Shown here: piece by piece, positions 1 to 8,287 of the stretch
Layout of the letters: each line of letters starts with the position of its first letter
How positions within the stretch are numbered: position 1 is the first letter of the stretch
From: an uncultured Clostridia bacterium
GTDB taxonomy: Bacteria; Bacillota; Clostridia; Oscillospirales; Acutalibacteraceae
DNA: 64,000 nt
NCBI GenBank assembly: GCA_947584595.1
Contig: CANPWP010000004.1
Coordinates: 31,994 to 95,993, forward strand
Direction of reading: 5' to 3'
Translations under genes and position numbers: made by a program
Notes under the pieces: generated by a model
What the model was told of the DNA's origin: nothing
Databases searched by the model: none
Seen by the model: only the letters and a program-made list of their open reading frames with translations

Positions 1-558
1 TACAGGGCCTAAGCTTTCAAGGTCAAGGCTGTCTACATTGTCAACAAATACAACGCAGTGGGGGTTGCCCATAGATACGCAGGTGATGTTATATTCTTTT
101 TCGCCTATTTTTACAGGCTCGTTAATGATTTTTCCTTTGTCAGATTTAACGGGGATCTCCTTAGGGTCAAGAACAGCCTTGCCCATATCAACTCTTAAGC
201 GTTTAACTTCTCCGCCTCTTGTATAAGCTTTAAGGTGTTTGATCCCGCTTAAGGTCTCAATTGTAATTTCACTTTTTTTATTTACATCGATCATACCGTG
301 GTCGAACAGGAACTTTCCAACACATCTGATTCCGTTTCCGCACATTTTACCCTCGCTTCCGTCAAGGTTAAACATACGCATCTTTGCATCTGCAACACTT
401 GAGGGGCAAACAAGAATAATTCCGTCGCCGCCGATACCGAAATGTCTGTCTGAAAGTCTTACAGCCAAAGCCTCGGGGTTTGAAATTTTTTGGTCAAAGG
501 TTGAACAGTAAATATAGTCATTTCCGATGCCCTGCATCTTTGTAAATTTAAGTTTCAT
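1..558 (-). CDS. dapF: Diaminopimelate epimerase (partial, continues off the left edge), in frame with carB
   Basis: DapF interconverts LL- and meso-diaminopimelate for lysine and peptidoglycan synthesis in the cytoplasm. The minus strand reads MKLKFTKMQGIGNDYIYC at the start, then GGDGI, and the first active-site cysteine motif MCGNGIRC; the second catalytic cysteine lies beyond the window edge. About 186 of the usual 270-280 residues are visible. The ATG at 558 has its own ribosome binding site (GAGGGAG about 6 bases upstream), so separate translation is plausible. However, the upstream carB frame is the same frame and has no stop before this ATG, so a CarB-DapF fusion protein is also possible. 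The identity is secure; whether it is a separate polypeptide is not. Confidence 0.9.
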   Translation of the reverse strand, partial: MKLKFTKMQGIGNDYIYCSTFDQKISNPEALAVRLSDRHFGIGGDGIILVCPSSVADAKMRMFNLDGSEGKMCGNGIRCVGKFLFDHGMIDVNKKSEITIETLSGIKHLKAYTRGGEVKRLRVDMGKAVLDPKEIPVKSDKGKIINEPVKIGEKEYNITCVSMGNPHCVVFVDNVDSLDLESLGPV

Positions 559-3500
559 TTTATGCTCCCTCATATTGTTAATATCAACAAGCTCTGTGTT
601 ATGTTCCGAATAACGGCTTATAAGGCAGTCTGCCAAAGCATTTGCAGTATCTATTGAAGTTAAGCAGGGAATGTTTCTTTCAACGGTCTTTCTGCGGATT
701 TTAACAGAATCTCTTGATGGGATTCTTCCCTTTGATGATGTTGAAATTACATACTGAACTTTACCGCTTTCAATAAGCGTAAGAGTGTTGTCCTCGTGAG
801 ATTCATGGATTTTTTTAACTGTCACAGCGTCAATACCGTAAGTCTCTAAAACATCAGCCGTACCTTTAGTAGCGTAAATTGTAAAGCCCATATCAAAGTA
901 TTTCTTTGCAACCTCGCCGATTTCTTCTTTATCGGAATTACGAACGGTAATAAATACGCCGCCTTTTTTCTTCATTTTATAGCCTGCACCGATAAGACCC
1001 TTGTAAAGCGCTTCCTCCAATGTTCCTGCAATACCTAAAACTTCGCCAGTTGATTTCATTTCAGGACCCAAGTGATTATCTACGTTAATCAGTTTTTCAA
1101 AACTGAATACAGGAACTTTAACGGCTGTATAACAGCTTTTTCTGTAAAGACCGGTTCCGTATCCCATATCGGAGAGTTTTTCTCCCAGCATTGCCTTTGT
1201 AGCCAAATCAACCATAGGAACGCCTGTAACTTTGCTTATATAAGGAATTGTTCTTGAAGAACGTGGATTTACCTCTATAACATAAAGATCGCCCTTATAA
1301 ATAAGGTACTGAATATTTACAAGACCTTTTGTTTTAAGTGAAAGAGCAAGGTTTTTAGAGCTTTCTATAATAATTTCAGTCATTTCGTCTGAAAGATTCC
1401 ATGCAGGATAAACTGCAATTGAGTCTCCTGAGTGAACGCCTGCACGCTCAACATGTTCCATAATACCGGGAATTAAAATGTCCTCGCCGTCACATATTGC
1501 GTCAACCTCAAGCTCTGTACCCTGTAAATATTTATCAATAAGAATTGGGTTTTCGATATTTTGTGCAAGAATAATTGCCATATATTCTTTAACGTCTTCT
1601 TCGTTAAAGGCGATAATCATATTCTGACCGCCAAGTACATAAGACGGACGAAGCAAAACAGGATAACCGATATTTTCTGCAACTTCAAGTGCTTCCTCAG
1701 TTGTCATAACCGTTACGCCCTGAGGACGCTTAATATTGTATTTTTCAAGAAGTTCATCAAAACGCTCTCTGTCCTCGGCAGTATCGATAGCATCAAAAGA
1801 TGTTCCTAAAATTCTAATGCCGTTGGTGCTTAAAAATTCAGTTAATTTTATAGCAGTCTGACCGCCGAATGCAACAACTACGCCAAAAGGCTTTTCTGTT
1901 TTTATAATTCCCATTACATCTTCTTTTGTAAGTGGCTCAAAATAAAGTCTGTCGGCTGTATCAAAGTCGGTAGAGACTGTTTCAGGGTTGTTGTTTATAA
2001 TAACAACGTCATAGCCTGCTTCCTTTAACGCCCACACGCAATGAACGGAAGCATAGTCAAATTCAATACCCTGACCTATTCTTATAGGCCCTGAACCGAG
2101 AACGATAATAGTTTCCTTGCCGTCGTTTGTTTCTTTTATAAACTCTTCTGCTTCATTTTCTTTATCAAAGGTTGAGTAAAAGTACGGAGTTTCCGCAGCA
2201 AATTCAGCCGCACAGGTATCAACCATTTTATAAACGGGAACAAGGGGTTGGCTGATTTTACAGCCTGAGAGCTTTTCAATAGTTTCATCAAGGAAACCCA
2301 TATTTTTAGCTTTCACATAAAGTTCCTGTGTAAGATTTCCTTCACTTAATTCTTTATCTGTATTTACAAGATTGATAAGTTTTTCAAGGAACCATTCGTC
2401 AATCATTGTAATGTTATGGATTACATCAACTGTAACGCCTCGCTTTAATGCTTCGTATACACAGAATATACGCTGGTCGTCGCAAACGCTTAAACGGTCT
2501 ACGACAGAAGCGTAAGACATTTCCTGGAATTGCTTGTCGTCAAGTGTATTATGAGAAATTTCAGCACCTCTTACAGCTTTCATGATAGCCTGTTCAAAGG
2601 TAGGCGCAATAGCCATAACTTCGCCTGTTGCCTTCATTTGTGTACCCAATGTACGCTTTGCGTAAACAAATTTATCAAAAGGCCATTTCGGAAGTTTAAC
2701 TACAACGTAGTCAAGTGCAGGCTCAAAGCAGGCATATGTACTTCCGGTAACTGCATTTTTAATCTCTGAAAGTGTATAGCCGATTGCAATTTTAGCCGCA
2801 ACTTTTGCAATGGGATAACCTGTTGCCTTTGAAGCAAGAGCAGATGAGCGGGAAACTCTTGGATTTACCTCAATTACCGCATATTCAAAAGTTTCGGGAT
2901 TTAATGCAAACTGACAGTTACAGCCGCCCTCAACCTTTAATGCTGAAATAATATCAAGAGCCGCACTTCTTAACATTTGATATTCTTTATCTGCAAGTGT
3001 AACGGTAGGTGCAATAACAATACTGTCGCCTGTATGAACGCCGACAGGGTCAAAGTTTTCCATTGAGCAGACTGTAATAACATTGCCCATACTGTCACGC
3101 ATAACCTCAAACTCTATTTCTTTCCAGCCTGAAATACATTTTTCAACAAGAACCTGAGTAATAGGGGAAAGCTCAAGACCGTTGGAAGTTATTTCTCTTA
3201 ATTCATCTTCATTATCAACAATACCGCCGCCTGTACCGCCCAGTGTGAAAGCAGGCCGGATGATTACGGGATAACCAATTTCGTCTGCAAATTTAACGGC
3301 AGTTTCAACATCATTTACAACCAAAGAGGGAATAACAGGCTGATTAATTGACATCATAGTATCCTTAAACATCTGTCTGTCTTCGGCTTTGTCAATAGTT
3401 TCGGGGTTTGCGCCCAAAAGCTGAACGCCGTATTTTTCAAGAAAACCTTCCTTTGCAAGCTGCATGGAAAGAGTTAATCCTGTTTGACCGCCTAAGGTGG

Positions 3501-3762
3501 AAAGCAAACTGTCAGGACGTTCCTTTTTAATGATTCTCTTAACTGTTTCAAGAGTTAAAGGTTCAATATAAACTTTATCTGCCATTGCATTATCGGTCAT
3601 AATAGTAGCAGGATTTGAGTTTACAAGAATAACCTCAAGTCCCTCTTCTTTCAATGCACGGCAAGCCTGTGTTCCCGCATAGTCAAATTCAGCGGCCTGA
3701 CCGATTACAATTGGGCCTGAGCCGATTACCATTACTCTTTTAATGTTTGGTTTTAGTGGCAT
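559..3762 (-). CDS. carB: Carbamoyl-phosphate synthase large subunit, no stop codon before dapF
   Basis: CarB makes carbamoyl phosphate from ammonia (delivered by CarA), bicarbonate and two ATP, for pyrimidine and arginine synthesis. The minus strand from ATG 3762 (GAGGA just upstream) begins MPLKPNIKRVMVIGSGPIVI, typical of CarB. Later segments such as NFDPVGVHTGDSIVIAPT (first ATP-grasp half) and FGVVVAFGGQT (second half) are in the same frame. The C-terminal allosteric domain ends with TSIDTANALADCL. The 1,068 codons up to the dapF ATG match the usual CarB length. After this, the frame continues through SEHNTELVDINNMREHK directly into DapF without a stop. It lies 59 bp after carA. Either the stop was lost in nature or the assembly has an error there. 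Confidence 0.93.
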
Positions 3763-3821
3763 AGTATCATTCCTCAACTTTAAAATTCACTTAACTTAAT
3801 TCGTTTATCTATATTACTGTA

Positions 3822-4904
3822 TTATTTTTTGTTATTTTTCATCAATTCAATAAAGCGGTCGAATAAAAACGCTGTATCACGGGGTCCGCCGCAAGCCTCA
3901 GGGTGAAACTGAACGGAAAATGCAGGCATGTCTGTATAGTTCACGCCCTCACAGGTTCTGTCGTTGCCGTTTACAAAGCCTTCTTCTGCATTGGCAGGCA
4001 GGCTGTCGCTTACAACTGCATATCCGTGATTCTGGCTTGTAATGTAAACACGGTTTGTTTTTAAATCAACGGCAGGCTGGTTTGCTCCTCTGTGACCGTA
4101 TTTAAGTTTAGAGGTTTTTGCACCCTGAGAAAGTGCCAAAAGCTGATGACCTAAGCAGATTCCGAAAATAGGGATTTTCTTATCGCAGAGCTTTTTAATT
4201 TCTTTAATAATTTCCGTATTTTCGCTCGGGTCTCCAGGACCGTTTGAAAGCATTACGCCGTCGGGATTCATTTTAAGAATTTCGTCTGCATTTGTGTTTC
4301 CCGAAACGACCGTAACATCACAGCCTCTTTTAACAAGTTCTCTGCAAATATTATATTTTGCTCCGAAATCCATAAGCGTAACCTTTAAGTCGTGTGCTTC
4401 CGACTCGAAAAGTTCACAATTATCTGAAGTAACACTTTTTACAGCGTCTGTAATTTTATAGGATTTTATTTCTTCAATATCTTTTTCAAAGTTGTCAAGA
4501 CTGTAAGTTAATTTACAGTTCATAACACCATATTCCCTTACTATTTTTGTTAAGGCCCTTGTGTCAATATCATACATAGCAGGAATACCGCTGTTTTTTA
4601 AAAAGGTGTCAAGATCCCCCTCACAACGAAAGTTAGAAGGAGCTTGGCACCAGTTTCTTACAATATAGGCTTTTAAAGACGGGGACTTGCTTTCAAAATC
4701 AGAGGGAATGACCCCGTAATTTCCAATCAACGGGAAAGTTTGAATAACTACCTGACCGTAATAGCTGGGGTCGGTGAGTGTTTCAAGATAGCCTGTCATT
4801 GCTGTTGTAAAAACAAGCTCTCCTGTTGTTTCTTTTTCGGCGCCGAAGGCTTTGCCTTCAAAATAATTACCGTTTTCCAAAATTAAATATGCACTGCGGC
4901 TCAT
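3822..4904 (-). CDS. carA: Carbamoyl-phosphate synthase small subunit (glutaminase)
   Basis: CarA hydrolyses glutamine and passes ammonia to CarB. The 360-residue protein has the N-terminal small-subunit domain (YLILENGNYFEGKAFG, GYLETLTDPSYYGQ) and a C-terminal class I glutamine amidotransferase domain. The nucleophile elbow GICLGHQ and the His-Glu pair in FHPEA are both present, with LSNGPGDP before them, so the glutaminase triad is intact. Length and domain order are normal for the family. It starts at ATG 4904 with GAAAGGAA about 10 bases upstream. It follows an ANTAR regulator gene by about 30 bp and precedes carB by 59 bp, so the four genes probably form one operon. No PyrR-type attenuator fits in the short gap upstream. 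Confidence 0.96.
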   Translation of the reverse strand: MSRSAYLILENGNYFEGKAFGAEKETTGELVFTTAMTGYLETLTDPSYYGQVVIQTFPLIGNYGVIPSDFESKSPSLKAYIVRNWCQAPSNFRCEGDLDTFLKNSGIPAMYDIDTRALTKIVREYGVMNCKLTYSLDNFEKDIEEIKSYKITDAVKSVTSDNCELFESEAHDLKVTLMDFGAKYNICRELVKRGCDVTVVSGNTNADEILKMNPDGVMLSNGPGDPSENTEIIKEIKKLCDKKIPIFGICLGHQLLALSQGAKTSKLKYGHRGANQPAVDLKTNRVYITSQNHGYAVVSDSLPANAEEGFVNGNDRTCEGVNYTDMPAFSVQFHPEACGGPRDTAFLFDRFIELMKNNKK

Positions 4905-4935
4905 AAATATAACATTCCTTTCACAAAATGCCGTA

Positions 4936-5505
4936 TTAATTTTCGTAAGTTTTAATTACCTGTTTTGCAATTTGTATTTTGCTTATGCGTAAGTCCATAG
5001 CCTGTTTTTCAAGATAGCGGTGAGCTTGTTTTTCCGTCATTGCAAGACACTGCATAAGCAGAAGCTTTGCACGGTTGACGAGTTTGACCTCTTCAACCAT
5101 ATTTTTAAGCTTATCATTTTCCTGAACTACTCCGAGAATACGATTTCTGTAGCAATCAGTAAAAATTAAATAATGATGAAACAGATGCTTATTAATAGGT
5201 CTTGAAATTACAAGGATACCGTATTTAGTAAGATTTTCAACTACATCCGCCGAATGTTGTTCATGAACGATAGTAACAACACAGGCCCGTGTGTTAGTTG
5301 CGGCAAAAACAGCAAGTTCAAGTCCCGTTTCGTTTTCAAGAGGAATATTTATCAGTATTAAATCAAACTCCTCTTTGCCAATAAAATCCTTGGCAGCTGC
5401 TGAGCTGCTTGCATGGCTTAAATGTTCATAGCCTTCAGAGTATAGCAACTGAGCAAGGGATTCTGTACTTTGCTTGGTCTTAGAAATAATCAACGCTTTT
5501 TTCAC
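4936..5505 (-). CDS. ANTAR-domain response-regulator-like antiterminator with a degenerate receiver
   Basis: ANTAR proteins bind RNA hairpins with six-base loops and block transcription termination, often in nitrogen metabolism. Residues 1-120 resemble a receiver domain, but the phosphoacceptor position is Asn (ILINIP, about residue 53) and the usual Lys is Arg (VISRPI), so classical phosphorylation is unlikely. Residues 120-189 contain a coiled linker (VQENDKLKNMVEEVKLV) and an ANTAR domain with NRAKLLLMQCLAMTE, QAHRYLEKQAMD and IAKQVI. The start is uncertain: GTG 5505 has GGTGA 7 bases upstream and gives MKKALIIS, while TTG 5517 also fits. It is co-oriented with carAB and diverges from glnN, whose leader carries a candidate ANTAR hexaloop. 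The domain call is confident; the target is inferred. Confidence 0.88.
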   Translation of the reverse strand: MKKALIISKTKQSTESLAQLLYSEGYEHLSHASSSAAAKDFIGKEEFDLILINIPLENETGLELAVFAATNTRACVVTIVHEQHSADVVENLTKYGILVISRPINKHLFHHYLIFTDCYRNRILGVVQENDKLKNMVEEVKLVNRAKLLLMQCLAMTEKQAHRYLEKQAMDLRISKIQIAKQVIKTYEN

Positions 5506-5921
5506 AGATATCACCAATGTATAATTGTAATGTATTTAGTCGAAAATGTTATTACTTATAAGAATTAAGATAAAAAAATTTTTTATTTTTATTCTTTCGT
5601 TTACAGATTTGTTGTTACTGTATGAATATATAATACATAAAATAAAAAATAAAAGTAACAAATGAATTTTTAAAACATATATTATATTAAATAATCATAT
5701 TTTCAAAATATTTTTATCATCTAAATTATATATATTCAAACCCTATGCTGATTATAAGAATAAAGATTTAAAAAAATTAACAAAAAAGCATAATTTAGGT
5801 AATTGAATTGCAAAAATTAATTAAGTGTTGTTAAAATTCTTAAATTTAAAGAGTTAAATTTAGAGTTTTTGCAAGTTTTTAATAAAATCTTGCAAAAAAT
5901 AAGAAAAATTTAAAATTTCTA
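5506..5921. other. AT-rich intergenic region between the ANTAR gene and the glnN promoter
   Basis: About 415 bases of very AT-rich sequence separate two divergent units. I see no convincing ORF or structured RNA here. It should contain the promoter for the ANTAR-carAB operon on the minus strand, but I could not choose one confidently among many AT-rich candidates. Confidence 0.6.
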
Positions 5922-5950
5922 TTGACAAAGATATAAATAGAGTATATACT
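5922..5950 (+). promoter_or_regulatory. Consensus SigA promoter of glnN
   Basis: TTGACA at 5922-5927 and TATACT at 5945-5950 are separated by exactly 17 bases. Transcription would start near 5957, leaving a leader of about 85 bases before glnN that opens almost directly into the hairpin region. Confidence 0.85.
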
Positions 5951-5962
5951 TGCAGTAATGAC

Positions 5963-5978
5963 ACAGCAAAGGCGCTGT
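5963..5978 (+). promoter_or_regulatory. Candidate ANTAR-binding hexaloop hairpin (antiterminator)
   Basis: ACAGC (5963-5967) pairs with GCTGT (5974-5978) around the six-base loop AAAGGC. The loop has A at position 1 and G at position 4, the published signature of ANTAR RNA targets. The hairpin shares bases 5971-5978 with the following terminator, so the two cannot form together. Known targets usually have two such loops. Here the only neighbouring six-base loop (CATAGT) does not fit the A1/G4 rule, so this is a partial match. Confidence 0.6.
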
Positions 5979-6005
5979 AGGCATAGTCCTACGGCGCCCT
6001 TTTTT
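5971..6005 (+). terminator. Leader terminator upstream of glnN (attenuator)
   Basis: GGCGCTGTAGG (5971-5981) pairs over 11 bp (one G-U) with CCTACGGCGCC (5988-5998), and the stem is followed by a T-rich tract. It lies after the glnN promoter and about 40 bases before the glnN ATG, so it must act as a regulated attenuator rather than as the end of an upstream gene, which is divergent. Confidence 0.85.
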
Positions 6006-6043
6006 ATGTCAAACCTATAATAAAAGGATGGGAGAGTTTTAAG

Positions 6044-8137
6044 ATGGCTAATGTTCCAGAAATGTTTGGTTCTATGGTTTTTAATGATAAAACCATGAAA
6101 GAAAGACTTCCTAAAGCTACATATAAAGCTTTACAGAAGACAATTCAAAACGGTGATCCTTTAGATATCAATGTTGCAAATATCGTTGCAAATGCTATGA
6201 AGGATTGGGCCATTGAAAAAGGATGTACACATTTTACTCATTGGTTCCAACCAATGACAGGAGTTACGGCTGAAAAACACGACAGCTTTATTAACCCGAC
6301 AGATGACGGCAATGTAATTATGGAGTTTTCGGGAAAAGAGCTTATTAAAGGCGAACCTGACGCATCTTCATTCCCAAGCGGCGGCATCCGTGCTACATTT
6401 GAAGCAAGAGGCTATACTGCATGGGATCCGACATCATATGCATTTGTTAAAGACGGCTCTTTATATATTCCAACAGCATTCTGTTCATATACAGGCGAAG
6501 TACTTGATAAGAAAACACCGCTTCTCCGTTCAATGGAAAGAATCAGCACAGAGGCCGTAAGAATTCTTAAGCTTTTCGGTAAAGACGATGTAACAAGAGT
6601 TACTACAACAGTAGGTCCTGAACAGGAATACTTCCTTGTTGATAAAGAGCTTTACGATCAGAGAAAAGACCTTATTTTTACAGGCCGTACACTTTTTGGT
6701 GCAAAAGCTCCTAAAGGACAGGAACTCGACGACCATTATTTCGGAGCAATTAAAACAAGAGTTGCAAAATTTATGGCAGATCTTGACAGCGAGCTTTGGA
6801 GTCTTGGCATTTATGCAAAAACAAAGCATAACGAGGTAGCTCCGTCACAGCATGAGCTTGCTCCTATTTTTACAACAACTAACCTTGCAACAGACCATAA
6901 CGAGCTCACAATGGAAATTATGAAAAAGGTTGCTGAGCGTCACGGTCTTGTATGTCTGCTTCACGAAAAACCGTTTGCAGGCGTAAACGGTTCAGGTAAA
7001 CACAACAACTGGTCAATTTCAACAAATACAGGTGAAAACCTTCTTGACCCGGGTAAAGAACCTGCTAAAAATACACAGTTCTTACTTTTCCTTGCCGCTA
7101 TTATCAAGGGTGTGGATGAGTATCAGGATTTATTAAGAGTTTCCGTTGCTTCAGCAGGAAATGACCATCGTTTAGGCGCTAACGAAGCTCCTCCTGCTAT
7201 TATTTCAATGTTTTTAGGCGATGAGCTTCAGGGCGTTCTTGATGCTATTGAAAAGGGCGTTCCCTATGAGGGTACTGAGAAAACAAAAATGCAGATGGGC
7301 GTTGATGTTCTTCCTGACTTTATGAAAGACACAACAGACCGTAACCGTACATCGCCGTTTGCATTTACAGGTAATAAATTTGAATTCAGAATGTTAGGTT
7401 CATCTCTTAACATTTCTTGTCCTAACATTATGCTTAATACAATCGTAGCCGAAGAACTTCAACAGTTTGCCGATGAGCTTTCAAAGGCGTCAGACTTTGA
7501 TACAGCTGTTATGGAACTTATTAGGAAAACAATTAAAGAGCATAAAAGAATTATCTTTAACGGTAATAACTATGCTGATGAGTGGGTCGTTGAAGCTGAA
7601 AAGAGAGGTCTTTATAACTTAAAGACATTGCCTGAGGCTATGGCTCGTTATGTTGATAAGAAAAACATTGAGCTTTTTGCAAAGCACAATGTATATACAG
7701 AAAAAGAAACCTATGCAAGATGCGAGATTCAGCTTGAAAACTACTCAAAGACTATCAATATTGAAGCTCTTACAATGCTCGATATGGCAAAGAAAGACAT
7801 TCTTCCTGCTGTTACGGCTTATGTAAGTGAGCTTACAGATACAGCGCTTGCTAAAAAATCACTTTCTGCTGATATTCCCACAGATGTTGAAACAAAGCTT
7901 GTATCTGATTTAAGCCAGAAGCTTGTATGCTTCTCCAAAAAGATTGAAGAGCTTGAAAACACATTGATTGCCGCTGCTGAGTATGAGGACGATGCTCAAA
8001 AATATGCAGAATTTTACTGCAATGAAGTTTTTGCAAAAATGCAGGAATTAAGAGCTATCGGAGATGATATGGAAACAGAAACAGCTTCTGAATACTGGCC
8101 ATATCCGACATACGGCGATTTACTTTTCAGCGTATAA
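6044..8137 (+). CDS. glnN: Glutamine synthetase, type III
   Basis: This enzyme makes glutamine from glutamate, ammonia and ATP. At 697 residues it has the length of the type III family (about 700-730) rather than type I (about 450). Recognisable motifs include [13 protein letters not shown], the metal-binding [11 protein letters not shown], the ATP-site [12 protein letters not shown] and the C-terminal [20 protein letters not shown]. The N-terminal [16 protein letters not shown] is also typical of GSIII. It starts at ATG 6044 behind GGGAG. The gene is preceded by an attenuator with a candidate ANTAR hexaloop and followed by a transporter-PII fusion, making a small ammonium-assimilation unit. 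Expression is probably controlled by antitermination according to nitrogen status (inference). Confidence 0.97.
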   Translation: MANVPEMFGSMVFNDKTMKERLPKATYKALQKTIQNGDPLDINVANIVANAMKDWAIEKGCTHFTHWFQPMTGVTAEKHDSFINPTDDGNVIMEFSGKELIKGEPDASSFPSGGIRATFEARGYTAWDPTSYAFVKDGSLYIPTAFCSYTGEVLDKKTPLLRSMERISTEAVRILKLFGKDDVTRVTTTVGPEQEYFLVDKELYDQRKDLIFTGRTLFGAKAPKGQELDDHYFGAIKTRVAKFMADLDSELWSLGIYAKTKHNEVAPSQHELAPIFTTTNLATDHNELTMEIMKKVAERHGLVCLLHEKPFAGVNGSGKHNNWSISTNTGENLLDPGKEPAKNTQFLLFLAAIIKGVDEYQDLLRVSVASAGNDHRLGANEAPPAIISMFLGDELQGVLDAIEKGVPYEGTEKTKMQMGVDVLPDFMKDTTDRNRTSPFAFTGNKFEFRMLGSSLNISCPNIMLNTIVAEELQQFADELSKASDFDTAVMELIRKTIKEHKRIIFNGNNYADEWVVEAEKRGLYNLKTLPEAMARYVDKKNIELFAKHNVYTEKETYARCEIQLENYSKTINIEALTMLDMAKKDILPAVTAYVSELTDTALAKKSLSADIPTDVETKLVSDLSQKLVCFSKKIEELENTLIAAAEYEDDAQKYAEFYCNEVFAKMQELRAIGDDMETETASEYWPYPTYGDLLFSV

Positions 8138-8196
8138 TTGGAGTATATTCAGCATAATAAGCATAAAATTTAAATAAACTTAATATTTTTTATAAA

Positions 8197-8245
8197 CACA
8201 AGGATGTGCTAAATTAAGCAAAGCTTAATCTTGCACATCCTTTTT
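8197..8245 (+). terminator. Terminator between glnN and amtB with a possible second hexaloop
   Basis: GGATGTGC (8202-8209) pairs with GCACATCC (8233-8240), followed by TTTTTG. An inner stem ATTAAGC/GCTTAAT fills the loop. Just before it, CAC (8197-8199) and GTG (8206-8208) could pair around AAGGAT, again a six-base loop with A1 and G4 that overlaps the 5' arm of the terminator. The 3-bp stem is weak, so simple termination of glnN is the safer reading. Confidence 0.75.
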
Positions 8246-8287
8246 GTTTCTATATTTTCTACATAAAATTTAAAGGAGAGATAAAAA

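Noticed and set aside
4905..4935. Pyrimidine attenuator before carA
   Set aside because: The gap to the upstream ANTAR gene is only about 30 bases and holds no hairpin pair or PyrR-binding loop.
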